NCBI RefSeq assembly: GCF_900637685.1 | Contig: NZ_LR134388.1 | Span: 3,313,001 to 3,377,000, forward strand | Origin: Legionella sainthelensi | GTDB taxonomy: Bacteria; Pseudomonadota; Gammaproteobacteria; Legionellales; Legionellaceae | DNA length: 64,000 nt | Reading direction: 5' to 3' | Shown here: piece by piece, positions 42,795 to 51,915 of the stretch | Position numbering within the stretch: the first letter of the stretch is position 1 | How the letters are laid out: each line of letters opens with the position of its first letter | Made by a program: the position numbers and the translations under genes | Notes under the pieces: generated by a model | The model's database searches: none | Told to the model about the DNA's origin: nothing | Seen by the model: the letters and a program-made list of their open reading frames with translations, nothing else

Positions 42795-43336
42795 AAAAAC
42801 TGTCCATCATCATCGCTATTGTTTTGATAAGTACTATTGCTGCAGGCTCATTATTCCATTCTATGGACTTTAGGATAAATCTTACTGAATCCATTCCTGT
42901 AGGTTTATATCGCATCACCGGTGCAGAGCCGCTAAGAAATGCTTATGTGATTTTTTGCCCAGATGATAGGCAAACTTTCAGATTAGCCAAGAACAGAGGT
43001 TATATAGACCATGGTCTTTATTGTAATGGATATGGCTATTTAATGAAAAAAGTGGTGGCTGTATCTGGCGATATCCTCTCTGTGACAAATGAAGGAGTTT
43101 TTGTAAATCAAATGCTAATTCCTTATTCAAAACCAAAATTACAGGATGGGATGAACCGCGCTTTACCTCAATGGCAGGTAATGAATTATCAACTTAAAGT
43201 AAATGAAATCATGACGATGACCAGTCAAAGCGAATGGTCATTCGATGGTCGATACTATGGTCTTGTTCACACGAGACAAATCAAGGGAATGATCACACCC
43301 ATATGGGTAATTAATAAACGGGAGAAAACCACATGA
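42791..43336 (+). CDS. traF: TraF, S26-type pilin-maturation peptidase
   Basis: The 181-aa protein has an N-terminal membrane anchor (LSIIIAIVLISTIAAGSLF) and an S26 signal-peptidase-like fold. The Ser nucleophile lies in LTESIPVGLYRI and the Lys base in YLMKKVVAVSGD, as in RP4 TraF, which cuts and cyclises TrbC pilin. It overlaps traG upstream and the 54-aa ORF downstream. Confidence 0.93.
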   Translation: MKKLSIIIAIVLISTIAAGSLFHSMDFRINLTESIPVGLYRITGAEPLRNAYVIFCPDDRQTFRLAKNRGYIDHGLYCNGYGYLMKKVVAVSGDILSVTNEGVFVNQMLIPYSKPKLQDGMNRALPQWQVMNYQLKVNEIMTMTSQSEWSFDGRYYGLVHTRQIKGMITPIWVINKREKTT

Positions 43337-43497
43337 GTCATGAAACCGAGTTAATGGATGTGATTTTTGAAAAAATCGATGATTTAGTAATCCCTGGCTT
43401 TCTTGTCGAGGTCAGTCCAATAGAAGCAGACATCATGGGCGCATTTTTTGAAGATGCACTCAATGAAGAGGATGCGATGGAGGCTATTTATGACTAA
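43333..43497 (+). CDS. Small acidic protein at the traD/traE position, 54 aa
   Basis: The ORF begins with an ATG overlapping the traF stop (ATGA) and ends overlapping the traC ATG at 43490, so it is tightly embedded in the operon. The product, beginning MSHETELMDVIFEKID and ending EDAMEAIYD, is strongly acidic with no recognised domain. RP4 carries small genes traE/traD between traF and traC; homology cannot be shown by eye. The coupled overlaps argue it is translated. Confidence 0.7.
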   Translation: MSHETELMDVIFEKIDDLVIPGFLVEVSPIEADIMGAFFEDALNEEDAMEAIYD

Positions 43498-45673
43498 AAT
43501 GCCTTATCATCAAGTCGTTGCCAATCAAATTATTGAAAGCCTGAAAGCAGGAACAGCACCCTGGCTAAAACCATGGGAACCAGGCACAGGTAATGGTCAA
43601 GTTCCTTATAATCCAATAACAGGCAAACGTTATCGCGGGATTAATGCATTGTATTTAATGCTAAATCAAAGTGATGACAATCGCTGGTTAACCTACAAGC
43701 AAGCACAAAGCATGGAAGCTCAAGTACGCAAGGGAGAAAAAGGAACGACGATTCAATACTGGAAATTTCATGAAGAACAAATCAAACAAGATGATGCGGG
43801 TTATCCTGTGCTTGATGAGCAAGGTAATCCATTAAAAGTGCAGGTGAATCTTGAACGACCCAAGGTGTTTTATGCAACAGTATTTCATGCATCACAGATT
43901 GATAATATGCCCGAACTCATTACAAAAGAGCCGCACTGGTCCTTAATTGAAAGAGCAGAAAAACTACTGCTTAACTCTGGCGCCACCATTACTCATTCTG
44001 AAGCGGACAGAGCATTTTACAGATTATCGACTGATAGCATTCATCTTCCACCAAAAGAGCAATTTAAATCTGCAGCAAACTATTATGCCACTGCCCTGCA
44101 TGAGCTTGGACATTGGAGCGGTCATCCTTCAAGACTGGATAGAGATTTAGGTCATCCCTTTGGTTCAGATGCCTATGCCAAAGAAGAATTGAGAGCAGAA
44201 ATTGCAAGCATGCTTTTAGGTGCTGAGCTTGGTATAGGTCATGATCCTTCTCAACACACGGCATATATCAAATCGTGGATTCAAGTTCTGGAAGATGAGC
44301 CTTTAGAAATATTCAGAGCATCTGCAGATGCAGAAAAAATAGTTAATCACCTGTGTGCTTTAGAGCAAACCCAAAACATTCAACTAACAGAACTTATTGA
44401 AATCAAGGATGAGAAACTTAAAGAGGTAGCCGTTATGACTTCGGAAAACATCACTTCTGAAAAGGTCTGGTTAAGCATCCCCTTCAAACAAAAAGAGATA
44501 GCTAAATCCACAATAGGAAAACTCCCTGATGGAACACCAGGTATTGCCTGGGATAAAGTTCAAAAATGTTGGTATGCAAATCTTGGTGTCCCTGTTGAGA
44601 AAATCAAAGCCTGGCTTCCTGAAAATCAAATACTAACCCAGGATAAAACGCTTCCAGAAGATGAATTTAAAGCGGCATTGGTGAGCCTTGGTGCTATTGT
44701 TTCAGGTGAGCATCCAATTATGGATGGTAAACCTCATCGTATCTCCACAGAGGGTGATAAAAACGGTGAGAAAGCAGGATTTTATGTAGCTCATTTAGAT
44801 GGCATTCCGGCTGGATATATTAAAAACAATCGAACGGGTGCTGAGCTTAATTGGAAATGTAAGGGTTACATTTTGACTGATGAACAGAAGACAACGCTTA
44901 AGACTGAAGCGCTTGAGCATCAACAGACTCGCCAACGTGAGCTTGAAACTAAACAAAAAAATACTGCATTAAGACTCAAGGAAAAATTATCAATAATGGC
45001 AGAGATTGTGGAACCCACACCTTACATGCAGGCTAAGGGTATTGAAGTTCATTCTGGCGTATATACTGATGAAGAAAGAAAACTAACCTGTATTCCGGCA
45101 ATAGATTGCGAAGGAATACTTTGGACTGTTCAGTACATTGCTGAAGATGGCACCAAACGGTTTGCAAAAGATTCAAGAAAGGAAGGTTGTTTTCATGTAT
45201 TGGGTGGTCTGGAAAAACTTTCAGGAACACCTGTCATTGTTATTGCTGAAGGTTATGCTACAGCTGCAGCTATAAAAGATGCAACTGGACTACCTGCTGT
45301 GGTCTCTGCCTTTGACTCCGGTAATCTCAAACCAGTCGCTAAAGCGCTACATGATAAATATCCCAATACTCCAATTATTGTGGCTGCAGATGATGACAAA
45401 CACCTTGAGTTAACAAAGGGTATTAACCCTGGGAAAGAAAAAGGAAAAGAGGCAGCAGATTCAGTTAATGGATTCATCATTCTACCGGCCTTTGCTCCAG
45501 GAGAGCAGTTATCAAACCCTCGACAGTTTAGCGATTTTAATGATCTGGCTAACAACAGTAAGTTAGGGCTCGAGGGAGTGAAACGACAATTAAAATCAAA
45601 AATTGATAGATATGCTAAGTTAAATAGCCGTATGCTATTATCGCAAAAGACCAATGTGGTTCATATTGCATAA
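43490..45673 (+). CDS. traC: TraC-like ArdC/TOPRIM protein, plasmid primase
   Basis: I start at the ATG at 43490 (MTKMPYHQVVANQ), overlapping the preceding ORF; the longer frame from 43448 is inside it. The N-terminal ArdC-like ssDNA-binding domain (IIESLKAGTAPWLKPW, GKRYRGINALYLML) is followed by a zincin-like domain with HELGHWSGH (HExxH). Around residues 330-450 is a middle module, then a C-terminal TOPRIM domain (VIVIAEGYATAAAIKDATGLPAVVSAFDSGNL...PIIVAADDD). Total 727 aa. RP4 TraC is a primase sent into the recipient; here the ArdC part may protect incoming ssDNA from restriction. No DNA-binding zinc motif of DnaG type was seen. Confidence 0.88.
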   Translation: MTKMPYHQVVANQIIESLKAGTAPWLKPWEPGTGNGQVPYNPITGKRYRGINALYLMLNQSDDNRWLTYKQAQSMEAQVRKGEKGTTIQYWKFHEEQIKQDDAGYPVLDEQGNPLKVQVNLERPKVFYATVFHASQIDNMPELITKEPHWSLIERAEKLLLNSGATITHSEADRAFYRLSTDSIHLPPKEQFKSAANYYATALHELGHWSGHPSRLDRDLGHPFGSDAYAKEELRAEIASMLLGAELGIGHDPSQHTAYIKSWIQVLEDEPLEIFRASADAEKIVNHLCALEQTQNIQLTELIEIKDEKLKEVAVMTSENITSEKVWLSIPFKQKEIAKSTIGKLPDGTPGIAWDKVQKCWYANLGVPVEKIKAWLPENQILTQDKTLPEDEFKAALVSLGAIVSGEHPIMDGKPHRISTEGDKNGEKAGFYVAHLDGIPAGYIKNNRTGAELNWKCKGYILTDEQKTTLKTEALEHQQTRQRELETKQKNTALRLKEKLSIMAEIVEPTPYMQAKGIEVHSGVYTDEERKLTCIPAIDCEGILWTVQYIAEDGTKRFAKDSRKEGCFHVLGGLEKLSGTPVIVIAEGYATAAAIKDATGLPAVVSAFDSGNLKPVAKALHDKYPNTPIIVAADDDKHLELTKGINPGKEKGKEAADSVNGFIILPAFAPGEQLSNPRQFSDFNDLANNSKLGLEGVKRQLKSKIDRYAKLNSRMLLSQKTNVVHIA

Positions 45674-45824
45674 ACTCATTTCAAATGGCAACAGATCAGT
45701 TCAATTGTTGCCAAAACTACCCATATCCTCATAATATGACGCATCTAGGTAATTACTATTCTTAGTTATGAGCGACTAAAACACTCTCTAAAAGCAGCTT
45801 AATCCTTAAAGATAATGTTTAACG

Positions 45825-47272
45825 TCAATGATGGCTTGTTAAGTCTGGTAATTTAATATCCTGATAAGTCATCAGAGTCATCATCCCAGTCTCTTGATGA
45901 TAAAGCATATGACAATGCATCATCCAGTTGCCCGGATTATCGGAATCAAATTGAACCTTAACAGTTGATTTCGGCAACACCAAAACCGTGTCGTGCAACA
46001 GACCATCACTTATCTTTTCCCATCAATCTCAGTCACTTCAAAGACATGACCATGCAAATGCATGGGATGAGCCATCATCGTTTTATTATTGAAGACAAGT
46101 TCAACCCGTTTGTTTTTCTGAACCGTTAATGGTTTTATTTCAGGCCACTTTTGGTTGTTAATTGTCCACACATAGGACATCATATCGCCTTCTAAATTGA
46201 CTGTAAGCGTTTGTCCAGGAGTTTTAGCTGACATTGGCTGTAAGGCCTTAAATTTAAATTCCTGATCATAGTTTAAAGCGCCAACTTTGTTTGACGTTTT
46301 TTCATTTAGTTTAGGGATAGGCGCTTTAGGTGTCGTAAGTATTAAACCGGTTTGCATCGCAGTCCCTTCTCCTTGTGCAAGAATAGGATATGCGTTTTCA
46401 CCTTGGGGAATGGTCACCAAAACATCAATCCGCTGTCCCACGGCCAGTTGAAATTGATTGGATTCTACTGGTTTAATCGCTTGCCCATCAATAGCAATCG
46501 CCTTACCTTTTAAAATGCCTGTATTGATAAAAAAATTAGACATTGCAGAGCCTGCGATAAACCTTAATCGAACAGTATCTCCTTGATGAACAGAAACAAC
46601 TTCTGGATTCTTTAACGTTTTATAGTTGGTTAGGAATGCATCATAACTGACATCATTTAAATCAGCTTCCGCTTGGCTCGTGGGCATAGAAGACATACCA
46701 CTACTATGATGCATGTGAGTCATTTGTCCTTTCTTTAGCTCACTTAAAATCACTTCTGGTTTTTTATAGCTAAAATCGCCAATGAATAAAGTAACCTCTT
46801 TATCACTTGCCTTATCTTTTGCGTCGGAGATAATCAAAGGTGCTGATAAAAATTGTTGTACCTGCAAATCATGATGCGAATGCATCCAATAGGTCCCAGA
46901 TTGCTTGAGCAAAAAATGATAATGGTATTCACCGCCTGGGGGAATGGGTGCCTGCGTCACATAAGGCACTCCATCTTGGTTATTCGGTACAACGAGGCCA
47001 TGCCAATGCAATACAGTAGGCTTATCAGTCTGATTTTTTACAACTGCATCAAACATGTCGCCTTTCACTCCGTGATATCCCCAAGTACCGTCAGGCTGCT
47101 CGATTCGAAACAACTCAGTAGGTTTACCATCCACTTCGGTTTGATATTTTTTAATCAACAACACGGTGGGTTTAATCGCTGTATGTAGGGTTGGATTTTG
47201 AACCGCAAGGGCTTGTCCAACATACAGGGCATTTAATGCAAGTATTGCTTGAACGCAAAAAGATAATTTCAT
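45825..47272 (-). pseudogene. Multicopper oxidase, disrupted by a 1-base frameshift
   Basis: The main frame (46010-47272) encodes a secreted multicopper oxidase with signal peptide, HWHGLVVPNNQDG, YWMHSHHDLQVQ and HPMHLHGHVFEVTEIDGKR, then a stop. Shifting one base at about 46012 opens a continuation to 45825: ISDGLLHDTVLVLPKSTVKVQF and GNWMMHCHMLYHQETGMM, which holds the C-terminal HCHxxxH type 1/type 3 copper motif. One missing A in the AAAAGATAAG tract explains the break. Without the tail the enzyme could not hold its full copper centre. It is the last gene of the csoR-copA-RND copper operon and would oxidise Cu(I) in the periplasm. A base-calling error is possible. Confidence 0.85.
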
Positions 47273-47301
47273 AAAAAACACTCTTAATTAGATGATGCGA
47301 T

Positions 47302-47733
47302 TTAGTAAAGGGCACGTAATTGGCTTAATATTTTTTCCAATTTATCCCAATTGGCTTGAGTTCCCTCCTTATCGTTTGCATCCCCTGTTTTATCAAGACG
47401 AGTAGCCAATTGCTCTACATAGCTTAAATTTGTTTGCAGTGTTTTTTTCTGCTCTTCAGATAAATCCTTGCTCAAGCCGTGCAGTGCATTAACTAAATCG
47501 CGAATAGCAAAAGCATGCTCATGAATGGATGCAAGTTGATTGTTTTTTAATGCCTGATTAATAGAAGCCGCTTGCTCATCAATGGCTTTCCAGATAGCTG
47601 GGATGGTTGATGGAATGGCTACTTTGGACGCTTCGCTGGTATCGGCAAAGAGTTTCAAAGGTATTGTCCAAATAAAAAAGCTCATTATCAAACTAAACCA
47701 CTTCAACTTACGGTTGCATTGTACCTGATTCAT
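47302..47733 (-). CDS. Periplasmic helical protein of the copper operon
   Basis: I start at the ATG at 47733 (MNQVQCNRKLKW) with AAGGAGA upstream, since the longer frame overlaps the RND gene. A signal peptide (FSLIMSFFIWTIPLKLFA) precedes about 105 residues of helical bundle: IPAIWKAIDEQAASINQALKNNQLASIHEHAFAIRDLVNALHGLSKDLSEEQKKTLQTNLSYVEQLATRLDKTGD. I do not recognise a named family. The position between the RND pump and the oxidase suggests a metal-buffering or accessory role. Confidence 0.75.
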   Translation of the reverse strand: MNQVQCNRKLKWFSLIMSFFIWTIPLKLFADTSEASKVAIPSTIPAIWKAIDEQAASINQALKNNQLASIHEHAFAIRDLVNALHGLSKDLSEEQKKTLQTNLSYVEQLATRLDKTGDANDKEGTQANWDKLEKILSQLRALY

Positions 47734-50700
47734 GGTGTTTCTCCTTATTGATTTCATCTAAAGATTGGTGTCTTTCCCGCCATTGTTCAATGGCGTTATA
47801 GACCGTAGGAACAACAAACATATTGAGCACAGTGGAGGTGAATAACCCACCTAAGAGCACTTGCGCCAAAGGACGTTCTAATTCTTTACCGGCAGGTGAA
47901 CCCCAAAGCAGAGGGAAAAGCCCAAGGGCGGCAGTGGCTGCTGTCATAAGTACCGGCACTAATCTATCGAGTGTCCCATCAATGACCACTTGATCTCGAG
48001 TTTTTCCCTGCAAACGCAATTGATTGTAGTGACTCACTAAAATAATCCCATTGCGTGCCGCAATCCCAAATAAAGTAATAAAACCAATCATGGCCGCCAC
48101 ACTCATCTCACCACTAGCGATAAAAAGTGATATCACCCCACCGATTAACGCCAAAGGTAAATTAAACATCACTAACAAAGCTTCTCTTAAGGTACCAAAA
48201 GCTTTATGCAGCAAGACCAGCATGATGAAAATAACTAAAGCACCGAAGGTAATAATCACTTTAGAAGCTTGTTGCTGGCTTTCAAATTGCCCGCCGTATT
48301 GGATAAAATAACCTGCGGGTAGTTTTATTTTTTCCTGTACCTCTTGTTCGACATCAGCAATTACACTGCCTAAATCACGCCCTTGTACGTTAAAGCCTAT
48401 CACTAATAACCGCTGCACATTTTCCCGATTAATAGCAAAGGGTTGAGGCTCCACTTTAATCTCGGCAACAGCTCGCAAAGGAACTTGACCAGAAGTTCCC
48501 TCGGCTTGACCATGCGCGTCAATCAACATGTTTTGAATGGCCTTAATGCTATCTCGTCCAGGTTTATTCATACGAAGGTACAAATCAAAGGTACGCTGTC
48601 CTTCTAAAACATTCGAAACACTGACTCCATTTAAAAGTACTTGTACGTCTTCAGAAATTTGCCCTACATTGACCCCATAACGTGCCGCCTTTTCTCGGTC
48701 AATTTTAATGATGAGTTGCGGTACATTAATCTGCTGCTCTTTATTGACATCAACAACACCCGGAACAGATTTTAAAACCGTCTCTAAAGAGTGACCTAAT
48801 TCATTGAGCGTCGTTAAATTATCACCAAATAACTTCACCGCCACTTGGGCACGAACCCCTGAAAGCACTTCATCCATACGATGGGCAATGAACTGACCCA
48901 CATTAAACACAGCACCTGGAATATTGGCTAAATCAGTACGAATTCGTCGTAATAGCTCATCAGGCGGTATCGATTTGTCTTTAGCAAAATCAAGTCGCAC
49001 ATCAAACTCACTAACATTAGGTGGCAGAGCATCCTCATCCAACTCACTGCGACCTGCGCGTTGCGAAATCGAGATGACTTGTGGGTAGCGCATTAAGGAT
49101 TTTTGCACCTGTTGCCCTAAGCGCATCGACTCTTCTAATGAAGTTCCTGGCAAGGTGCTCATGGCGATAATGAAATTCCCTTCATGAAACTCCGGTAAAA
49201 AGGACGTACCAAAAAAGGGAAGTAAGGTTAATGCAAATAAAAAGGCGGCCAGCGCCATGGCAACTACGGCTTTAACGTGTGCTAAAGACCAGTGCAGTGT
49301 CGTTAGAAAATGCCTCTTAAGCCACAGGACAAACCGGGTTTCAGACTCTTTCTCATGCTCCGTTTTTTGCTCTACCCCATAATGACGCTCACCCTGGGAT
49401 AAGGCATGTAGGCTCACTTCAGTGTCCTCTGCTTTTTCTTTGCCACGAACTAATAAAAGGTAACACAGTGCTGGGACCATAGTAATCGATACCACCAAAG
49501 AACCCAATACTGAAGCAATATAGGCAATGGCCAAAGGGCTAAAAATACGCTCAGCAATCCCTGATAAAAAGAAAATAGGCAAAAAGACAAGGCTGATAAT
49601 AATGGTGGCATAAACAACTGAACTTCGTATCTCAAGTACTGCATCAAACACCACTTCAATGGCAGGTAAAGGATGGGGTTCTTGGCGGTTTACTCTTAAA
49701 CGGTGCACCACATTTTCAACCGTGATGATGCCATCATCTACGACCTCTCCAATTGCAATGGCCATCCCGCCCAGTGTCATTGAATTAATCCCGATGCCAA
49801 AATAGTGAAGTACCAATAAACCAATAACAAAGGATACTGGCATGGACAGAAAGGTAATAAATGATGCACGCCAATTCATTAAAAACACAAAAAGCACCGC
49901 AATGACAATGATTGCCCCTTCAAGAAGAGCGCGAGATAGATTATGAATCGCTGATTCAATAAAATTGGCTTGACGAAAGACTTCCGTTTCTAACGCCACA
50001 CCTGCGGGAAGAGTGAGTTTGATGTTTTTTAACGCCTGCTCCACTTTAGTCGTGGTTGTCACCGTATCCGCACCATAGGCTTTGGAAATGGTACCAATCA
50101 CCGCAGGCTTTCCATTGTAAGCACCATCACCGCGCTTTATTTCACCGCCAAAAGCAACTGTAGCCACGTTATTAACCGTGATGGGAATACCTTTTCGTAC
50201 CACAATAGCGGTTTTTTTAATATCATCTAAGGACTGGATTCGTCCAATAGTTCCGACCACAAGCTCGCTACCGGCTTGGTGAACAAAAGCGCCTGGTACG
50301 TTTTGATTCGCAGTGGTTAACGCCTGGCGTACTTCTTCGATGGTAATCCCATAAGAAAGCATGCGCTCAGGAATTAAGCGCACTTGGTATTGCTTGACCT
50401 CACCACCAAGTGACACGACGGCCGCAACCCCACCTAATGCCAGAATTCGGGGTCTGATGGTCCAATCTGAAATGGTGCGTAATGTTTCAGGACTTACCGT
50501 ATCACTGATTAAGGCATATTTGACAAGCCAACCCACGGCTGAGGTTACGGGCAACATGACTGGAGAATTAACACCTGGTGGGAGTCGATTACTGACTTGT
50601 TGAATACGCTCATTAACCAGTTGTCGGTTACGGTAAATATCCGTTCTGTCATCAAAAACCACGGTAATGGTGGACAAACCTACCGATGTTTTAGAGCGTA

Positions 50701-50944
50701 CACTGGCCACACCTGGTGTACCATTAATCGCACTTTCCAAAGGATAGGTAATCAGCGTTTCCACATCTTGGGTGGCCATGCCAGGCGCTTCGGTTTGCAC
50801 CACCACCTGCGGAGGGGCAAATTCCGGGAAGACATCCACCGGCATTTGTTTTAAGGTGTAGCCACCCAAGAGACAAAGAACCAGCGTTAGCGCTAGAATT
50901 AAAAGACGATTATGAAGCGACCAGGCAATTAAGCGTGTAAACAT
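47708..50944 (-). CDS. HME-RND heavy-metal efflux pump (CzcA/CusA-like)
   Basis: This 1078-aa inner-membrane pump is a second RND transporter, clearly different from the one at 22482. Motifs include DVFPEFAPPQVVVQTEAPGMATQDVETLITYPLE at the N-terminus, AIGEVVDDGIITVENVVHRLR in helix 4, and GQFIAHRMDEVLSGVRAQVAVKLFGDNL in the porter domain. An extra hydrophilic loop with ALSQGERHYGVEQKTEHEKE lies in the middle. Association with csoR, copA and a multicopper oxidase points to copper. It overlaps the next gene by 26 bases and follows the adaptor gene directly. Confidence 0.92.
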   Translation of the reverse strand: MFTRLIAWSLHNRLLILALTLVLCLLGGYTLKQMPVDVFPEFAPPQVVVQTEAPGMATQDVETLITYPLESAINGTPGVASVRSKTSVGLSTITVVFDDRTDIYRNRQLVNERIQQVSNRLPPGVNSPVMLPVTSAVGWLVKYALISDTVSPETLRTISDWTIRPRILALGGVAAVVSLGGEVKQYQVRLIPERMLSYGITIEEVRQALTTANQNVPGAFVHQAGSELVVGTIGRIQSLDDIKKTAIVVRKGIPITVNNVATVAFGGEIKRGDGAYNGKPAVIGTISKAYGADTVTTTTKVEQALKNIKLTLPAGVALETEVFRQANFIESAIHNLSRALLEGAIIVIAVLFVFLMNWRASFITFLSMPVSFVIGLLVLHYFGIGINSMTLGGMAIAIGEVVDDGIITVENVVHRLRVNRQEPHPLPAIEVVFDAVLEIRSSVVYATIIISLVFLPIFFLSGIAERIFSPLAIAYIASVLGSLVVSITMVPALCYLLLVRGKEKAEDTEVSLHALSQGERHYGVEQKTEHEKESETRFVLWLKRHFLTTLHWSLAHVKAVVAMALAAFLFALTLLPFFGTSFLPEFHEGNFIIAMSTLPGTSLEESMRLGQQVQKSLMRYPQVISISQRAGRSELDEDALPPNVSEFDVRLDFAKDKSIPPDELLRRIRTDLANIPGAVFNVGQFIAHRMDEVLSGVRAQVAVKLFGDNLTTLNELGHSLETVLKSVPGVVDVNKEQQINVPQLIIKIDREKAARYGVNVGQISEDVQVLLNGVSVSNVLEGQRTFDLYLRMNKPGRDSIKAIQNMLIDAHGQAEGTSGQVPLRAVAEIKVEPQPFAINRENVQRLLVIGFNVQGRDLGSVIADVEQEVQEKIKLPAGYFIQYGGQFESQQQASKVIITFGALVIFIMLVLLHKAFGTLREALLVMFNLPLALIGGVISLFIASGEMSVAAMIGFITLFGIAARNGIILVSHYNQLRLQGKTRDQVVIDGTLDRLVPVLMTAATAALGLFPLLWGSPAGKELERPLAQVLLGGLFTSTVLNMFVVPTVYNAIEQWRERHQSLDEINKEKHHESGTMQP

Positions 50945-51915
50945 TAGTGTGGCTCCTCATGACCGAGTTTTTTTGCACCGCCGCCACTAAGAGATAAGGT
51001 GTATAACTCGCGATTCCCCTGAGTCACTACCTCATCGCCAGGAACTAAACCTTCTTTAATTTCAGTATAATTATCATCACGAGTCCCAAGGCTAACCACC
51101 GTCCTATCATACTGGGTACCATTCTTCACAAACACAAAGGTGGCATTATCAATTTCCAATATGGCGTTATTAGGTACCGTAAGCGCTGCCTGAGTAAATC
51201 GTAATACCACGTTGGCGCGCACAAACATGCCGGGTTTTAATAATCCTTCTTTATTATCAAGACTAACTTGGACATTCACGGTGCGCGTTAAGGGATCTAA
51301 GTTTGGTTCAATAAGCGTTATTTTTCCTGGAAAAATACGCTTGGAATAACTTAAGACATGCACATTCACATCCAACCCTACTTTAATCTTGCCCAAATCC
51401 TCTTCATACACTTGAACAATAGCGAGCACTTGCTCACGATTACTGATGTGAAATAAAACGGTGTTGGGTTCTACCGCCTGCCCCAAATTCACATTGCGTG
51501 CATCAATAACACCTGAAATAGGCGCTTTTACCGCGACACTAGGTGGTGGATCACCAACTAGGCGAGATTGTACCGTGGCCAATGTTTGTCCTTTGGTAAC
51601 ACTGTCCCCAAGATTGGTCACAATATCGGTTACCGCGCCACTAATACGCACATTCACATCGGCCTGTGCATTGGGCAGTAATTGGATTTGACCATTTAAT
51701 GCCAACAAGTCAGCCATGGGGCGCGGCGTGGCTTCAGAAACCTCAATGCCAAGCATCTTGGTTTGTTCAGGAGTTAATGTAACCGACTGGGCTGGACCTG
51801 ACGTGCTGACTTCAATTTCGTCTCCATGCGCCATTAGCAATGACGAATGAAAGAGAATACCCAGTAAAACAATAACCCACACTCTTTGGCGGATAGAATT
51901 AAATGTATGAATCAT
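50944..51915 (-). CDS. RND membrane-fusion adaptor (CzcB-like)
   Basis: The start is the ATG at 51915 (MIHTFNSIRQRVWVIVLLGILFHSSLLMAHGD), where AAGGACG lies upstream and the ATG overlaps the stop of the outer-membrane gene; the earlier reading lies inside that gene. The 323-aa adaptor has a signal peptide, lipoyl/hairpin region (VNVRISGAVTDIVTNLGDSVTKGQTLATVQS) and beta-barrel (VNVQVSLDNKEGLLKPGMFVRANVVL). It joins the RND pump to the outer-membrane channel. It ends at the RND ATG. Confidence 0.92.
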   Translation of the reverse strand: MIHTFNSIRQRVWVIVLLGILFHSSLLMAHGDEIEVSTSGPAQSVTLTPEQTKMLGIEVSEATPRPMADLLALNGQIQLLPNAQADVNVRISGAVTDIVTNLGDSVTKGQTLATVQSRLVGDPPPSVAVKAPISGVIDARNVNLGQAVEPNTVLFHISNREQVLAIVQVYEEDLGKIKVGLDVNVHVLSYSKRIFPGKITLIEPNLDPLTRTVNVQVSLDNKEGLLKPGMFVRANVVLRFTQAALTVPNNAILEIDNATFVFVKNGTQYDRTVVSLGTRDDNYTEIKEGLVPGDEVVTQGNRELYTLSLSGGGAKKLGHEEPH

